From Glebionis coronaria (lineage: Eukaryota; Streptophyta; Magnoliopsida; Asterales; Asteraceae), in NCBI GenBank assembly GCA_025667525.1, contig CM046875.1:205588271-205652270 (forward strand): a DNA stretch of 64,000 bases, in the 5' to 3' direction. A model generated the notes under the pieces. The model made no database searches and had not been told where the DNA came from. It saw only the letters and a list, made by a program, of their open reading frames with translations. The position numbers and the translations under genes were made by a program. Positions 1 to 10,641 of this stretch are shown here, one piece after another. Each line of letters begins with the position of its first letter. Within the stretch, counting starts at the first letter, position 1.

Positions 1-273
1 ATTTTCCATTTTAATAAAACATTTTCTAAAAAAGAAAGTTTATTAAAAAGTATTTTGTCTTATTAGCAAAAGTGAGTTTTAAGGATAATCATTTTGATGA
101 TCAATAAGTATGATTAAGAAAGGTTAGTGATATGATTATTACCTTGATGATAGTGTTAGTTAAATAATTCATTTTGTGTTTCTACACTAAATGTGTTGTA
201 TGGTTTGTTGTGATCAAAACTAAGAAAGATTAGTTAACACTAATAATGTTTTTAGGCATTACTTGCATTAACA
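1..273 (-). repeat. E1 3' LTR, partial
   Basis: In element sense this LTR begins TGTTAATGCAAG right after the purine tract. It continues left beyond base 1. It aligns base for base with 24686-24958, about 98% identical by eye, which shows the two are the paired LTRs of one element. Only about 273 of an expected 1.6 kb are visible. Confidence 0.85.
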
Positions 274-291
274 ATCTCCCCCTTTTTGATT
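274..291 (-). promoter_or_regulatory. E1 polypurine tract
   Basis: In element sense this reads ATCAAAAAGGGGGAGAT immediately before the LTR start, the usual copia plus-strand primer. Similar purine blocks recur upstream at 361-376 and around 428-455. Confidence 0.8.
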
Positions 292-1010
292 ACGACAAAC
301 GATAAACTCATTTACGTATAAACACAAACTATGGAATTATTAACTAGTTTATCACTATCATTTCTCCCCCTTTGTCATAGCAAAAAGGTTAGCATAAGTC
401 TTTGAAGTGCATCGAACTTTGCTAGTAGCCCCCCCTTGGTGGTTGCTCCCCCTTGCTCGGGGCACCAAGTTTGTGAGCTAAGGTGACATGCTACACAAAG
501 GTTAGTAGAAAGGAAAGAAACACCAATGTATATATGATCACTACCTACTAAGTAACTTGAGAGGGAGAAATAGAAGGAATCTCAAATTAGAAGCAAGTAT
601 TTTGCTAAGTATGTCCAAAGAGGTAATTGACAAAATCAAACTTCAATAAAATGAAGATGATAAGCTTTTCAATGGGTTAAAGCTTTAGAATTGATGGAAT
701 CACCCATAAGCAATTGTAAAAATTTAACCAAGATCAACTCAAAAATAGAATTAATTAGATAGCACACAAATAACACAAAAGTTAAAAAAAAATAATACAA
801 CAAAGAAGATAGTCATACACATAGTATGAGTATCTAAAAGCAATAAATATGGAAAATAAACCACTAAGCATAAGCTAGTCTAATAGTGATATTTTCCAAG
901 ATTGCTAAAAATAAAATAAAACTAAAAAGACGACGATGCATCATTCGAAGTTTTGTCCACCGGAACGAAAACTTGAATAGGAGGTCGAGTGAGGAGGAAT
1001 TCAAGAAAAT
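292..1010. other. E1 region before the 3' LTR, no gene seen
   Basis: This AT-rich stretch lies between the last E1 ORF and the purine tract. It holds extra C-rich blocks (361-376, 428-436, 444-455) that are purine tracts in element sense. No open frame worth calling is present. Confidence 0.6.
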
Positions 1011-1548
1011 TTAACTTCTCATACACATGAGCAAGTTCAATTTGTTGAAATCGGAAACAATCACACGAGGATCCATGATGCAACACAAAATCGTTTGATG
1101 GGGGTATGGCATCAAACTTAGGGTTTGGTGGTGGTGGGGTAAGGGGTTTGGGAATGTTTTCACAATGCCTTTTGAGGTTTGGGAAGGTGGAAAGGTCATT
1201 GAGTTGGGGGGTATTGAAGGATTGTGGTGGTGGTGGAACATTTTATTTTGCTCCGGTGATGGGGTTTATGGTATAAGTCTCATTCCAATACTTGATTGGA
1301 GATAAGGTAGGGTGTTTGGGTGGTTTGGACGAAGATGGTTCATTCTTCTTAACCCAAACGGGTCGAACCGAGATTTTCGGTTTCTTTGAAAGCTTGGATG
1401 AGGAAGCTTTGGGTGAGTGGGGTTGTGACAAAGAAATGTCAAGGTTGGGAATGTAGGAGTTAGGCATTGTGAGAGTGTGAGAATGATATCTCAAGGTTAT
1501 GTGAGAATGAATTCTCAAGGTTGGGAAGGTGTGAGAATGAAATCTCAA
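1011..1548 (-). pseudogene. E1 ORF3: histidine/proline-rich hypothetical ORF in two frames
   Basis: Two adjoining minus-strand frames (1548-1243, 101 codons, then 1241-1011, 76 codons) together encode a low-complexity peptide rich in His, Pro and Ser with a basic middle (KLSKKPKISVRPVWVKKN). The frames differ by one base, so the ORF is probably broken or one part is spurious. I recognise no domain. It is the last ORF in E1 in element sense, about 155 bp downstream of a GC-rich palindromic cluster (1703-1770), an arrangement repeated for ORF2 and ORF1. It could be the decayed C-terminal part of an accessory or envelope-like gene, or chance open sequence. Confidence 0.3.
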
Positions 1549-1702
1549 GGTTGGGGTATAAGTAAAATGTAATCAAGGTAAGAATTTGAATACAAAATGT
1601 GTATTGTCAAGGAATGTTTAGACAATTTGAGTAAACAAGGAATCTTGACTGGGAATAGGGTTTAAAGGTTTTGACCAAAAATTCGTCAAAAGTCACTTTC
1701 TG

Positions 1703-1770
1703 GCCGCGGTACCTTATATGAGATGGCGGTTCCATATCACTAAGGAACCGCGGGTCCTTAAGGAACCGCG
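1703..1770. repeat. E1 palindromic GC cluster, copy M1
   Basis: This is a 68-bp block in AT-rich surroundings. Two arms of the form GCGGTWCC-WTAT are followed by two arms of the form TAAGGAACCGCG, so the block can fold on itself. The related copies are 6440-6507, 8711-8769 and 11072-11140. Confidence 0.75.
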
Positions 1771-1789
1771 TCCAGTGGACATTAAACAA

Positions 1790-2329
1790 TGTTTTTCCTA
1801 GGTTTTGGGAAAAACTAAGACTTTTTCAAAAAGTTGCAAATCTTGGAATTTTACCTCTATTAGAACCAAAATATGTTAGGGTTGCATAAAGCAACACATT
1901 CACAAAGAATGTCTTGACAAAGGATGACAAAATAATTTAGATATCATTTTGAACCAATTTTAGTCAAGTTTAGGGGTTGTGATAGATTTAGGTTCAATTT
2001 TAATTTCAAATTAAAGTTGATTAGTGCGCACAAAAGGATAGAATCACACAAAGCTAAATCCATAACACAACAACAAGAAGCATTCATTAATGAGGAAACA
2101 AGTACAAAGATAAATAAAACTAACTAATACATAGCTAGCTTATAATAAAATCTAGATAAGTAGTTTTCTTAGGCTTGGTTTTGTTGAAAACTCTTATTAA
2201 GACAACTCCATCATTCATCTCCTAGGAGGAGGCATGGAGAACAAAGTAAGCAAGAAATCTTGCAAACCCCTATGTAGTTCATACATATCCATCCTTAGGT
2301 TTTGGATGAGGAAGTGGTTGTAGAGACAA
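1790..2329. other. E1 spacer between ORF2 and ORF3
   Basis: This is AT-rich non-coding sequence in element sense between the end of ORF2 and palindromic cluster M1. A minus-strand frame at 2403-2215 overlaps the ORF2 end in another frame and has an amphipathic look; it may be the original ORF2 C-terminus after a frameshift. I see nothing else. Confidence 0.45.
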
Positions 2330-2634
2330 TCATGGACATCTAGGACCATGAGTTTGTTGAAACCCAAAGTAAGGATCACCCAAGAGGAGGGAAAGTGGGA
2401 CACCCAAAATTGGGATGTTTGAGTTGGGTGGAGGTGGAGGAGGCATGTTCTCCAAGGGTGATGTGGGTGAAAGTGGAGGCATGTTCCCCAAAGGGGAAAT
2501 GGGTGAGTGTGGAGGAAAATTCTCCAAGGTTGGTGAAATTGGTGAGTTGTGAGGGGTAAATGGTGAAGTCACCAAAATATCATCAAAGTCATTCCCAAAA
2601 GGAATGCTTTGGATTGGTTGAGGTTGTGTGGTCA
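2330..2634 (-). pseudogene. E1 ORF2, C-terminal part (separated by a solo LTR)
   Basis: This minus-strand frame continues the ORF that starts at 6195. The solo LTR at 2635-5910 splits it, and the reading frame is the same on both sides once one copy of the duplicated ggtca is removed. It encodes about 100 residues dominated by repeats of the form SPISPLENMPP and a run of seven prolines. I recognise no domain. The proline repeats suggest a disordered linker. It was one ORF of about 195 codons before the LTR landed. Confidence 0.5.
2630..2634. repeat. target duplication ggtca, left copy
   Basis: The five bases ggtca directly precede the solo LTR and recur at 5911-5915 directly after it. Confidence 0.8.
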
Positions 2635-5600
2635 TTTAACACCCCCAAATTTACACGCAGCGGAATACATCTTTGGGTGCTAAACAATGATACAACAACA
2701 CATAATTTATAAAGAACGACTCGAAAAGAGACGTTTTAGATTTATCGTTCCTAAAACATTTGTCAGAGTAGCGTAGTCCAAAGACATCGTAACCAAAGTA
2801 CAACCAAAACAAAAGATTTAAATTGTTTTGAACAAAAGGAACGACAAATATTCAAAGAGTTTATATTTTAAAGTAGTGCACAACATTCATTCCCGTGGCT
2901 TCCAAGCTTCACCCTTCCTGATTACCTGAAATACATGTGAGTAAAACATCAGCAAAAATGCCGAGTGAATCTATAGGTTTATGTAATCAATTTGAACACA
3001 AGCAAAGATTATAAGATTGTGGCATGCTAATAAGCATCAAATAATAATTTGCATCAACAATGATAATTGTATATAGCATAAATTGCAATAAGCTCATGGA
3101 ACCGAGCCCTTAGACACTCCCATATCAGTCTAATAAGACGAGAGATTTATTAATTGTCGTTACCTCCAGATTATTGGTACATTGCCGTATACCTGACTTC
3201 TCAATACAATATGCACAAACAGTGTGGAGGTCGGGCCTAAGCTTCTATGACAAGTCCACAAAAACTGAACCGGGGCGGCTTCCCCCATAGATCTATTAAT
3301 TGTACTAGCGGTTAACCCATCACAGGTTAATTAACGGTCCATAATTGAGGTTTTAACAAAGGCAATCACTTAATGCAATTTAAAGGCAACCACGGGTCCA
3401 TTCATAGAGGGACAAAGCATACCATAAAAATCTTGTGTTCTAAGTTTATAAAAACATGTATTCCCCCTCGCGGGTTTAAAATCATTTAATAACTAGTATA
3501 AAGCGAGACTATAGACTCACCTTAAATGCAGACATCAGCAGAATATAAGTATCACACCACACAGCATCACATAATATATACGGCTTGATTCCAATAGTCG
3601 TAATACACCATAATAAATAATCATGTAGCGTCAACAAAAATCTTTCCGCGGTTGTAAATAATTCCACAGCTATGCTCCAATCGTTTGGTGAGGTTTATGT
3701 TTTGGTGTTTTTCCCGATGGATGGTTACATCAACTCGACACAAAATAATTAATAAAATTTAACTCGTAAAACTTTGGTGGTTGGCGAAATAAAATAAAAT
3801 GATAAAATAAATCATATAATATATTCGGTATATAATATATATGTGAACATGATGCTCATAATTCACGTCGTAAGTTATTATTTAGAACAAACATTTAAAA
3901 ATGTATTTCTTAAGTTATATACTATATTCTTCGGTTATAATAGTGTATACGAAGTTATTTTTATATAATTCGACACTCGTTCGAAAATCATTATATAACT
4001 CATTAAAATTTATTTATCATATATAACGTTAAATGTCATATTAATTAAAATAATACTTTTCAAAAATTATTTTATAACGTAGTTATTCGTTAACTATTTC
4101 TTTTATAAAAGTATACATTTTTAGAGAATTTCGGCATGACCTTGCCGTTTTTATAACATTTTTCATGTATATAAAATACATAATTTTTCCTACTTTGTCT
4201 CAATCAATACCCAATTAATATTTTTCTCAATCAATATTTTAATTAAAGTATTTTTAATAATATAATTATTATATTAATTATATATTCCCACCATTAATAT
4301 TTTAATTACTTTCCATTTCTCCTTAATTAATTATTTTCCATTTTTAATCAATACCTTAATTAATATATTAATTATCCCATCAATATTTTAACTACTTTCC
4401 ATATATTATTAAAAAAGTTTATATTTTAATATACCATTTATTAATAATAATATTAATAACAATATCCTTAAAACATTTATTTATTTATGTATTTCTCTCC
4501 TTTTTTTAAATAAATATATATCCCACTATATCAAATAATTATTATTATTATTATTATAATATTTTTAGAATCTTCCACTTTACATTTTATTATACCATTT
4601 ATTTATTTTAATTATTTATTTATACCTATTAATAATAATTAAAATTAATTATACATATTATAATTATATAAAACAAATATTAACAATAATTAATAATAAT
4701 TATACATCACCACCACAACCCAACACCACCATCGTGGTGGCTGTGATGAAGTCCGGCCGTCCGGCCGCCACCACAGCGGTGGTCCGGCGGCGGCAGCCCC
4801 TTGTTCTTATCAAATCATAGCCAAAAACCACCATAGTGAAAATAAAAGTAAACTAAATAAATTATTTTGTCTAATATTGATTGTAACCATCTTGCATGTA
4901 TAGATCCGAAATAGATATGGGGTTTTTAAGGTAGACCCATTTGAAACAAACATGTACCCATCATCCACATACCACCAAACGGCGGCAGCGGCCGAAAAAC
5001 CCACCAAGACGGCGGCGGCAGCCGGCGGCGCTGGTGGCAGCGAGTGGGAGAAAGTGGTTATGGGGGTTCTGTAGATCGGGGGTTTTGGAGCAATATTAGT
5101 CTCGGCCGTAAAATATGGAGGTCGCCGGAAAACTTCGCCGGAAAAGTTTTCAGGCGGCTTGGTGGTGGCCGGATTTTGGAGAAGAGAGAGTTGAGAGAGA
5201 GAGAGTATATTATGTGTGTGTTTTTGTTATGTAGTGAAAATGAAGAAAAAAATGAGTTAAAATTCTATTTATATTCTATTATAAAAATTAAAATGGCAAG
5301 TAGTGGATCGTATAGGGTAAATTTCGTAAATACTTTATTTACTTTCGTAAAGTAAGCGTTCGAGACTCGTTTGAACGACTTAACGAACGATTCAAAACAT
5401 GAGACTTGCGCCATCGTTTTTAAAATCATTTTTCCAATAAATATAAGTCCTTACTTTGTCGATTTTCGAAAACATTTGCTATTAATTATTTAAATGCTCG
5501 TTTAATCATTTCTAGCTATTTTGGTTAGATTTCGCCGTAAAAATAAAATGTAAATTTTATTACTCACGTTATTAGCAACGTTTTAGGATATAATAAAAAT

Positions 5601-5910
5601 ACTATTCTTTCATATTTTCAAGATTTTCGTTTTGAATCGTTTCAACTATTATTTTTATTAATTTTGCTCAGTCCGTCGTTTAAAACGTCGATAAATATTA
5701 CAAGTAATTAAAAATAAATATTTAATTTTTCGAAACGTAAGCGTAAAAATTTTAAATTTCTCAGTTCCTAAACTAAAAGAAAATATTCAAAATAAATTTT
5801 GAATTTTAGTTAACACGATCTTCGTTAAATTATCGAAAATAAATAACAAGTTTCGTAAATGTTCGAAAAATATTAATTTAAACTTTGGTCAAAATTTTCG
5901 GGTTGTTATA
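2635..5910 (-). mobile_element. gypsy-type solo LTR inside E1 ORF2
   Basis: This 3276-bp block is flanked by ggtca on both sides, and E1 ORF2 resumes in frame across it, so it is an insertion. In minus sense it begins TATAACAACCCGAAAAT and ends GGGGGTGTTAAA, close to the TGTAACAACCCG...GTGTTACA ends common in Ty3/gypsy chromovirus LTRs; both terminal dinucleotides look mutated. There is no internal domain, primer site or second LTR, so it is a solo LTR left by LTR-LTR recombination. It is AT-rich except for a GC-rich island at about 4690-5200. The orientation and gypsy assignment rest on the terminal sequence only. Confidence 0.75.
4690..5200. other. GC-rich island inside the gypsy solo LTR
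   Basis: The sequence changes abruptly from AT-rich to CCACCA, CGGCGG and GGCGGC runs, then to a purine-rich gagaga stretch. A plus-strand frame (5044-5355, 103 codons) starts here with a glycine/arginine-rich peptide, antisense to the presumed LTR transcript. I treat it as an LTR feature, not a gene. Confidence 0.55.
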
Positions 5911-5915
5911 GGTCA
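5911..5915. repeat. target duplication ggtca, right copy
   Basis: This is the partner of 2630-2634. It is also part of the E1 ORF2 coding sequence. Confidence 0.8.
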
Positions 5916-6195
5916 CTTCCAAGGGTGCATTTGGAGTGAAGGGTGAAGAAAGCTCATTCATTCTAGAATTGAATGAAGAGGAGGTAGAACCAATGGAGTG
6001 GTTAGTACCATGGGTGGAAGAAGTCTTGCATGGTGCAAGAGGTGGGGAAGGTGATGAAGAAATGAGAATAGGAACATTCTCATTCTTAGGTGTGAGGAAA
6101 GGTGAAGAGTTAGGCTTAGCTACCTTAACCCTTATTTTGAGTGTTTTTCTTGGGGTGGAGGTCTTGGAAGTGTTTGAGGTTTTGGTACACACCAT
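5911..6195 (-). pseudogene. E1 ORF2, N-terminal part
   Basis: The frame starts with a methionine at 6195 and runs 95 codons to the solo LTR. The peptide is Ser/Thr/Pro-rich with a basic N-terminal region (TPRKTLKIRVKVAKP) and no recognisable domain. It continues at 2634-2330. Its start is about 245 bp downstream, in element sense, of palindromic cluster M2. The function is unknown. Proline/serine-rich ORFs downstream of a plant-transposon domain could be pieces of one envelope-like or accessory gene. Confidence 0.45.
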
Positions 6196-6439
6196 GGTTG
6201 ATTAGGGTGGTTTAAGGTTTAGGGAAGTATGTTTGATGTGTGGAGAACATGGCAAACAGGGTGGGTTTAAATGGTTGAGGGGATGATCCAAACTAGTAAT
6301 GGGTTAAAATCATTTTAGGTGAATAATGAATTTAGATACCCTAGTTTAGGAAATGTGCAGTTTATTACTGAAAATCATGCAAGGTTTACACAAAATTAAG
6401 AAAACAGTGTAAAGCAAAGATGCTGTCGTGCACAGTGGC

Positions 6440-6507
6440 CGGCGGTTCCTTATCTAGGACCGACAGTACCTTATCGATAAGGAACCGCGGGTCGATATGG
6501 AACTGCG
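6440..6507. repeat. E1 palindromic GC cluster, copy M2
   Basis: The block carries a GGCGGTTCCTTATC arm, then a GTACCTTATC-GATAAGGAACCGCG foldback and a degenerate fourth arm. It lies between E1 ORF1 and ORF2. It shares the box order of M1, M3 and M4. Confidence 0.75.
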
Positions 6508-6796
6508 ACCAGAAGGTTTTCAAAAATTTCTCATTCCAGTTTTTGATAAACCCAGATTTTTCCCAAAGGTTTCACAAGCCAAAGTTAACTACAGATCATA
6601 ATCTAATAAGCTAACTATCATATGGCATGCACAAAGCTATGTAAAACACAAACATGAAGGCATAATTAACAATAAGGATCAACATAAATGATAATTCTAA
6701 CATGCAATCACAAGTTAATACATATCCAAGATAAAATAAAAATTGTTCAACAATACATGTTTACCAACATGTATTCTTTGAAAAACATTAATGCTT

Positions 6797-8053
6797 TCAC
6801 CTTCTCTTCTTCCCCAATCCCTTGATCATATTTCCCAAGAACTTGAAACCTTTTCTTGATTCAACCCGGTGTTCGTGCAATTCCCCTCGAGTTCTAAGGT
6901 TTTCGCGGTAAAGATGCTCCATATTGAGATCTTCCGGTACTTCACTAGAATGATGAGGAGGAAGAGCTAAGTCTTCAAATTCATCCTCGAATGGGTTTGA
7001 GGATGGATGGGAATTACTCGAAGAGTGGAAATGAGAACTAGTACCTATGCCATCACCATCACTTGTTGGCATGTCCATGTCCTCATCATCCATCTCTTGA
7101 TGAACAGATTTTCTTGATCCTCGATCAATTCTTGTCTTTCTAGCATATGCCTCTTGAATGGGCAACATAACCCGATGAACCGGGTAGAAGCGAGAAAGAT
7201 CAAGGTGGGGAAAATCATGAGCAACCCTTTTGAAAAGGCGAGTTAGAAGCATAGAATAGGGAAGGTTTGTATTGGGCTTCGAAAGGGCATAATTGATTCG
7301 TCGAGCGATATAGAATGCCAAGTTGTACTTGGTGGATGTAAAGATGCAACTCAACATATGCACCATACACGCCGGGATATGATCTCGCTTTCCACCAAGA
7401 CAAAAGACATTCTCCCTAAGGATATTGGCCCATTGAACCATAAAATCCTTAAGGTCGCTAGAGAGCACTTCATATTGATTCACATTACGTACATTTGAAT
7501 GAAGGCTTCTCACAACGTTACCATCACGCTCTTTCGAGACGATTTCAAGAATGAACTCTAGATCAATTTCGGTGTGGTCATTTGGAGGTTTATCGAAGGA
7601 TTCTGAGAGAGCATCAAGTCTCCATTTATCCGTAAAACGACAAGTGCCTTCATAAGGCACACCGAGAATTTGACCAAAGTCTTCAAGAGAGTATTGAATT
7701 AACTGATCATTCAATACGAAACGAATGAAGATTTCTCCATTGTATTCAATCATGGAGTAGGTGCTAAAGAATTCAAGAAGGAACAAGGGGTAAATATCTT
7801 CTTGTATGTTGAGAAAGCAATCAAACCCCGAAAGCTCAAACATAGAAAGGATATAGACATAACCCGTTATTTCCTTGTCAACGACTCTACCCTCATGGAA
7901 ACAAAGAGTGGAAAGGGATGGAAACGCGTTTTGAAGTTGGGGAGAAGCATAGGTTTGGGAGATGTCAGGCATATAAATTTTAGTGAATTGATGATCTTTT
8001 TGATATTGAGAAGGCATGATTAAGTACCTAAACACAAAACAACATTTCTCCAA
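6797..8053 (-). CDS. E1 ORF1: plant-transposon-type protein, 418 aa, intact
   Basis: This is an uninterrupted frame of 418 codons. A second methionine at 8017 (MPSQYQK) is an equally good start. Residues about 75-330 look like a folded domain, with segments such as EFFSTYSMIEYNGEIFIRF, LEDFGQILGVPYEGTCRF and RENVFCLGGKRDHIPACMVH. I recall these as typical of proteins annotated as putative plant transposon protein beside retrotransposons in daisy-family genomes. After about residue 315 the chain becomes Ser/Asp/Glu-rich and ends strongly basic (GLGKKRR). There is no gag zinc knuckle, protease DSG, RT or integrase motif. It is the only long ORF in E1, about 1.86 kb from the primer site. Sireviruses often carry an envelope-like ORF, and this may be its counterpart, but I see no clear signal peptide or membrane helix. 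The biochemical function is unknown. Confidence 0.65.
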   Translation of the reverse strand: MEKCCFVFRYLIMPSQYQKDHQFTKIYMPDISQTYASPQLQNAFPSLSTLCFHEGRVVDKEITGYVYILSMFELSGFDCFLNIQEDIYPLFLLEFFSTYSMIEYNGEIFIRFVLNDQLIQYSLEDFGQILGVPYEGTCRFTDKWRLDALSESFDKPPNDHTEIDLEFILEIVSKERDGNVVRSLHSNVRNVNQYEVLSSDLKDFMVQWANILRENVFCLGGKRDHIPACMVHMLSCIFTSTKYNLAFYIARRINYALSKPNTNLPYSMLLTRLFKRVAHDFPHLDLSRFYPVHRVMLPIQEAYARKTRIDRGSRKSVHQEMDDEDMDMPTSDGDGIGTSSHFHSSSNSHPSSNPFEDEFEDLALPPHHSSEVPEDLNMEHLYRENLRTRGELHEHRVESRKGFKFLGNMIKGLGKKRR

Positions 8054-8710
8054 TCACTCATATGAAAATCAAAAGGAAAATGAAAAATGAAAATGTGTTA
8101 TATCAATTTCTTGACAAACATAGGATTGAATCCATATCATTTTCATGTTCACAATGTGTCTATTCCATCATTGACCAAGAACACATGATCTATGTTATAT
8201 CAACTATGGATTAGAACATTGGTTTTTCAAAACAAGGTTTTTAGGTAAGCATTAACAATGTCATTACCTACTTGTTCATGGGTTCATCTCAAATCCATCC
8301 TTTAACCAAAATCATTTAGCTTAATTTCGGATTTGTTCTACAAGTGGGTTTTAGTGAAATCTTAATGAATATGAACCTAAGGAATCATAGTAAAATAACT
8401 ATGTCAACCCACATTCCTATTAAGGTTTTAATTCAATTTCAATTTTAAAAATCCCCAATTATGAAAGGATGAACCCTAGAACAAAATAGATGAAATTGAA
8501 AGAAAATACTTACAATTAATTTATGTTAGATGAAGGATGAGTGAAACCCACAACTTCGAATCAATTAATTTGAGTGATTGAAGGTTTTGGAAGCTTCAAC
8601 AATGGTGGAAAAGGTAAAACCCGTCGGCTGTGTGTTTTTGGGAGAGAGAGAGAGAGTTTGGTTTGAAAAAGAATAAAAAACACAAACTGGCGCTCTGACA
8701 AAAGTTACTG
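8054..8710. other. E1 leader, part nearest ORF1
   Basis: This is non-coding in element sense and lies directly upstream of ORF1. It is AT-rich with a short gagaga run near 8641-8656. A small minus-strand frame at 8804-8565 crosses palindromic cluster M3 and is probably not a gene. Confidence 0.5.
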
Positions 8711-8769
8711 CCCGCGATACCTTATCGATAAGGAACCGCGGGTTTGAGCCGCGGGGATAAGGAACCGCC
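8711..8769. repeat. E1 palindromic GC cluster, copy M3
   Basis: The cluster consists of a near-perfect foldback (CGCGATACCTTATC facing GATAAGGAACCGCG), then CCGCGGGGATAAGGAACCGC. It sits in the leader upstream of E1 ORF1. The flank before it (aaagttactg) resembles the flank of the LTR copy at 11072. Confidence 0.75.
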
Positions 8770-9912
8770 TGCAGAGGAAGGTTTCTATCTCTGAAAAACG
8801 CCAAATTTTGAAAATCCAGTTTTTCTAAAATACTTGAAATTAAATCATGAGCCTTTTAGAATATCATTGGATCATCATAACAATAAGCAATATGCCTTAA
8901 CGAAGTATTACGAGTTAAATCAAGATCGAAAAGAACCGTAGCGGACAAACGACTACTCGTAGCAAAACGACTAAATGGAGAGAAATCAAGGGAAGTGAAT
9001 CAAGACTAGGATCAATGCTCAAGGAATTAATGACAATCTTCAAATAGTGGTAACGAGGAGCTTGTGTCATATATAGTGGTTTAAGACGTGCCTTTCTGGC
9101 GAAACGTTAAACGGCTTTGGTAATGAATAAGCACAAAGCAATTATTCAAGTATAGACTAAGATCACTTTCAATAATAGTCTTAGTCTAAACCAAAATATA
9201 AGCAAGGTATTAATTCACTTTCTCTCCCACAAAGGGCCTACTAACCGTATGGGTGCAAACCATAGAAATCATGCTTGATACTTTAAGCTTCTACTAACTC
9301 ACTCTACATCACCATAGTGAGTCAAGTATCCAAGCAATGAAGGTTTGAGAGGATAAAGAAAAGAAGCAAAAACCACAAATAAATTTCAAGGCAAGGATGC
9401 CGAGAACAAGCACATAGTCAAGCAATGATCAAAAGAATGATCAAAGGGCGTGTGGAAGAACGAAAGCGTACCTTGGACACAAAGAGCAATCCATGAAGGA
9501 ATAAGTGCTATGCCCAATCAATGACTATGATGAGTACTAAGTCTTCAAGGACTAGTATCATTCCCAATCATCTTGGTATCATCATTCAAAGATGTTAAAC
9601 ATCAATGAAAATGATTCTTCTACAAGTGCAAGTAACTCAATCCACAACCAATTAAGTGATTGATCTTCATGAGTACCTACACAAAGCAAGATGCAAACTA
9701 GTAGATACATTCCAAGAGTATATCTAAAAAGCATAAAGGCTACTAATCTTAAGTGGGATGCAATGTTATCAATTAAAAGACCTATTTTTCAAAGAAAACA
9801 TAGTTTTGACCAAAGAGAAACTTTAGTACAACTAGACCTTCTAATTTGAGGAGACAATGGATCGATCCAAGTTTTAAAGTACAATATACTTCAAAGATCT
9901 TGAGTGACCATC
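8770..9912. other. E1 leader next to the primer site
   Basis: About 1.1 kb lies between the primer site and palindromic cluster M3. In a complete Sirevirus gag would begin in this neighbourhood, but I find no long frame on the minus strand. It is presumably the 5' untranslated leader left after gag-pol loss. Confidence 0.5.
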
Positions 9913-9924
9913 GCTCTGATACCA
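9913..9924 (-). promoter_or_regulatory. E1 primer binding site (initiator tRNA-Met type)
   Basis: In element sense this reads TGGTATCAGAGC, the standard copia minus-strand primer site, two bases from the LTR end. This fixes both the orientation of E1 and the inner border of its 5' LTR. Confidence 0.9.
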
Positions 9925-10289
9925 ATTGAAGAAACTAGAAAGGGGGGGGGGGTTGAATAGTTTCTCTTCGATTTGTGACCAAATTAAAATTTCTTTCAAT
10001 TTGGTTTGTATCAAAACTATCTTTTACTTAAAGCTAAGTTGCATAATGATTAGGTTCAATTGAAATGCACTAGCAAGAATAATAAGCAAGTATAATGATA
10101 ATGAAATAAGTAAAGAGCAAGGAAGGAGACAACCTAGTGGGAAGACACCAAGATTTATAGTGGTTCGACAACGAGGCTCTATCCTCGTTTCTACTCCACT
10201 CCTCGAGTACACCTACGCGAGATTTCCACTATATCCACAAGCTCCCTTCTCGGTGGAGAAAACCTTAAATCGTTGCTTACATTATTTTC

Positions 10290-10505
10290 CGACACTAAGC
10301 TAAATGTCGAGACCTAATCTTTAGCTAGGACCAATCTACACGACGTTGCCTACTTCACAATTTAACGACACAAGGCTAGATGTCGAGTTATAATCTTAAG
10401 GTAGAACCAATCTTCACGACGTTGCTTACTTCACCATTTTACGACACAAGGCTAGATGTCGAGTTCTAATCGAAAGGTAGAACCAATCTTCACGACTCTT
10501 CACTT
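10290..10505. repeat. 76-bp tandem repeat with internal palindrome in the E1 LTR
   Basis: Units start at 10290, 10366 and 10442, the third slightly short. Each unit opens with a CGACA...TGTCG inverted repeat of about 20 bp and then carries ACCAATCTWCACGAC. Confidence 0.85.
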
Positions 10506-10641
10506 TGAAGCTAAGTGAGAACTTCACACAACACAACTACTAATCACTTTAAAGTTTAGTGAGAACTCACAAGACACAACCACATCACTTTATAGTTTAG
10601 TGAGAACTCCTAATAAAATCTATTACAACTCAACTAGACTT

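Noticed and set aside
5044..5355. 103-codon plus-strand frame starting MGESGYGG as a host gene
   Set aside because: It lies wholly inside a solo LTR, in its GC-rich island, with no domain, and its end runs into ordinary AT-rich LTR sequence.
6797..8053. E1 ORF1 as an ordinary host gene
   Set aside because: It lies between the primer site and purine tract of E1, in element orientation, and resembles retrotransposon-associated proteins.
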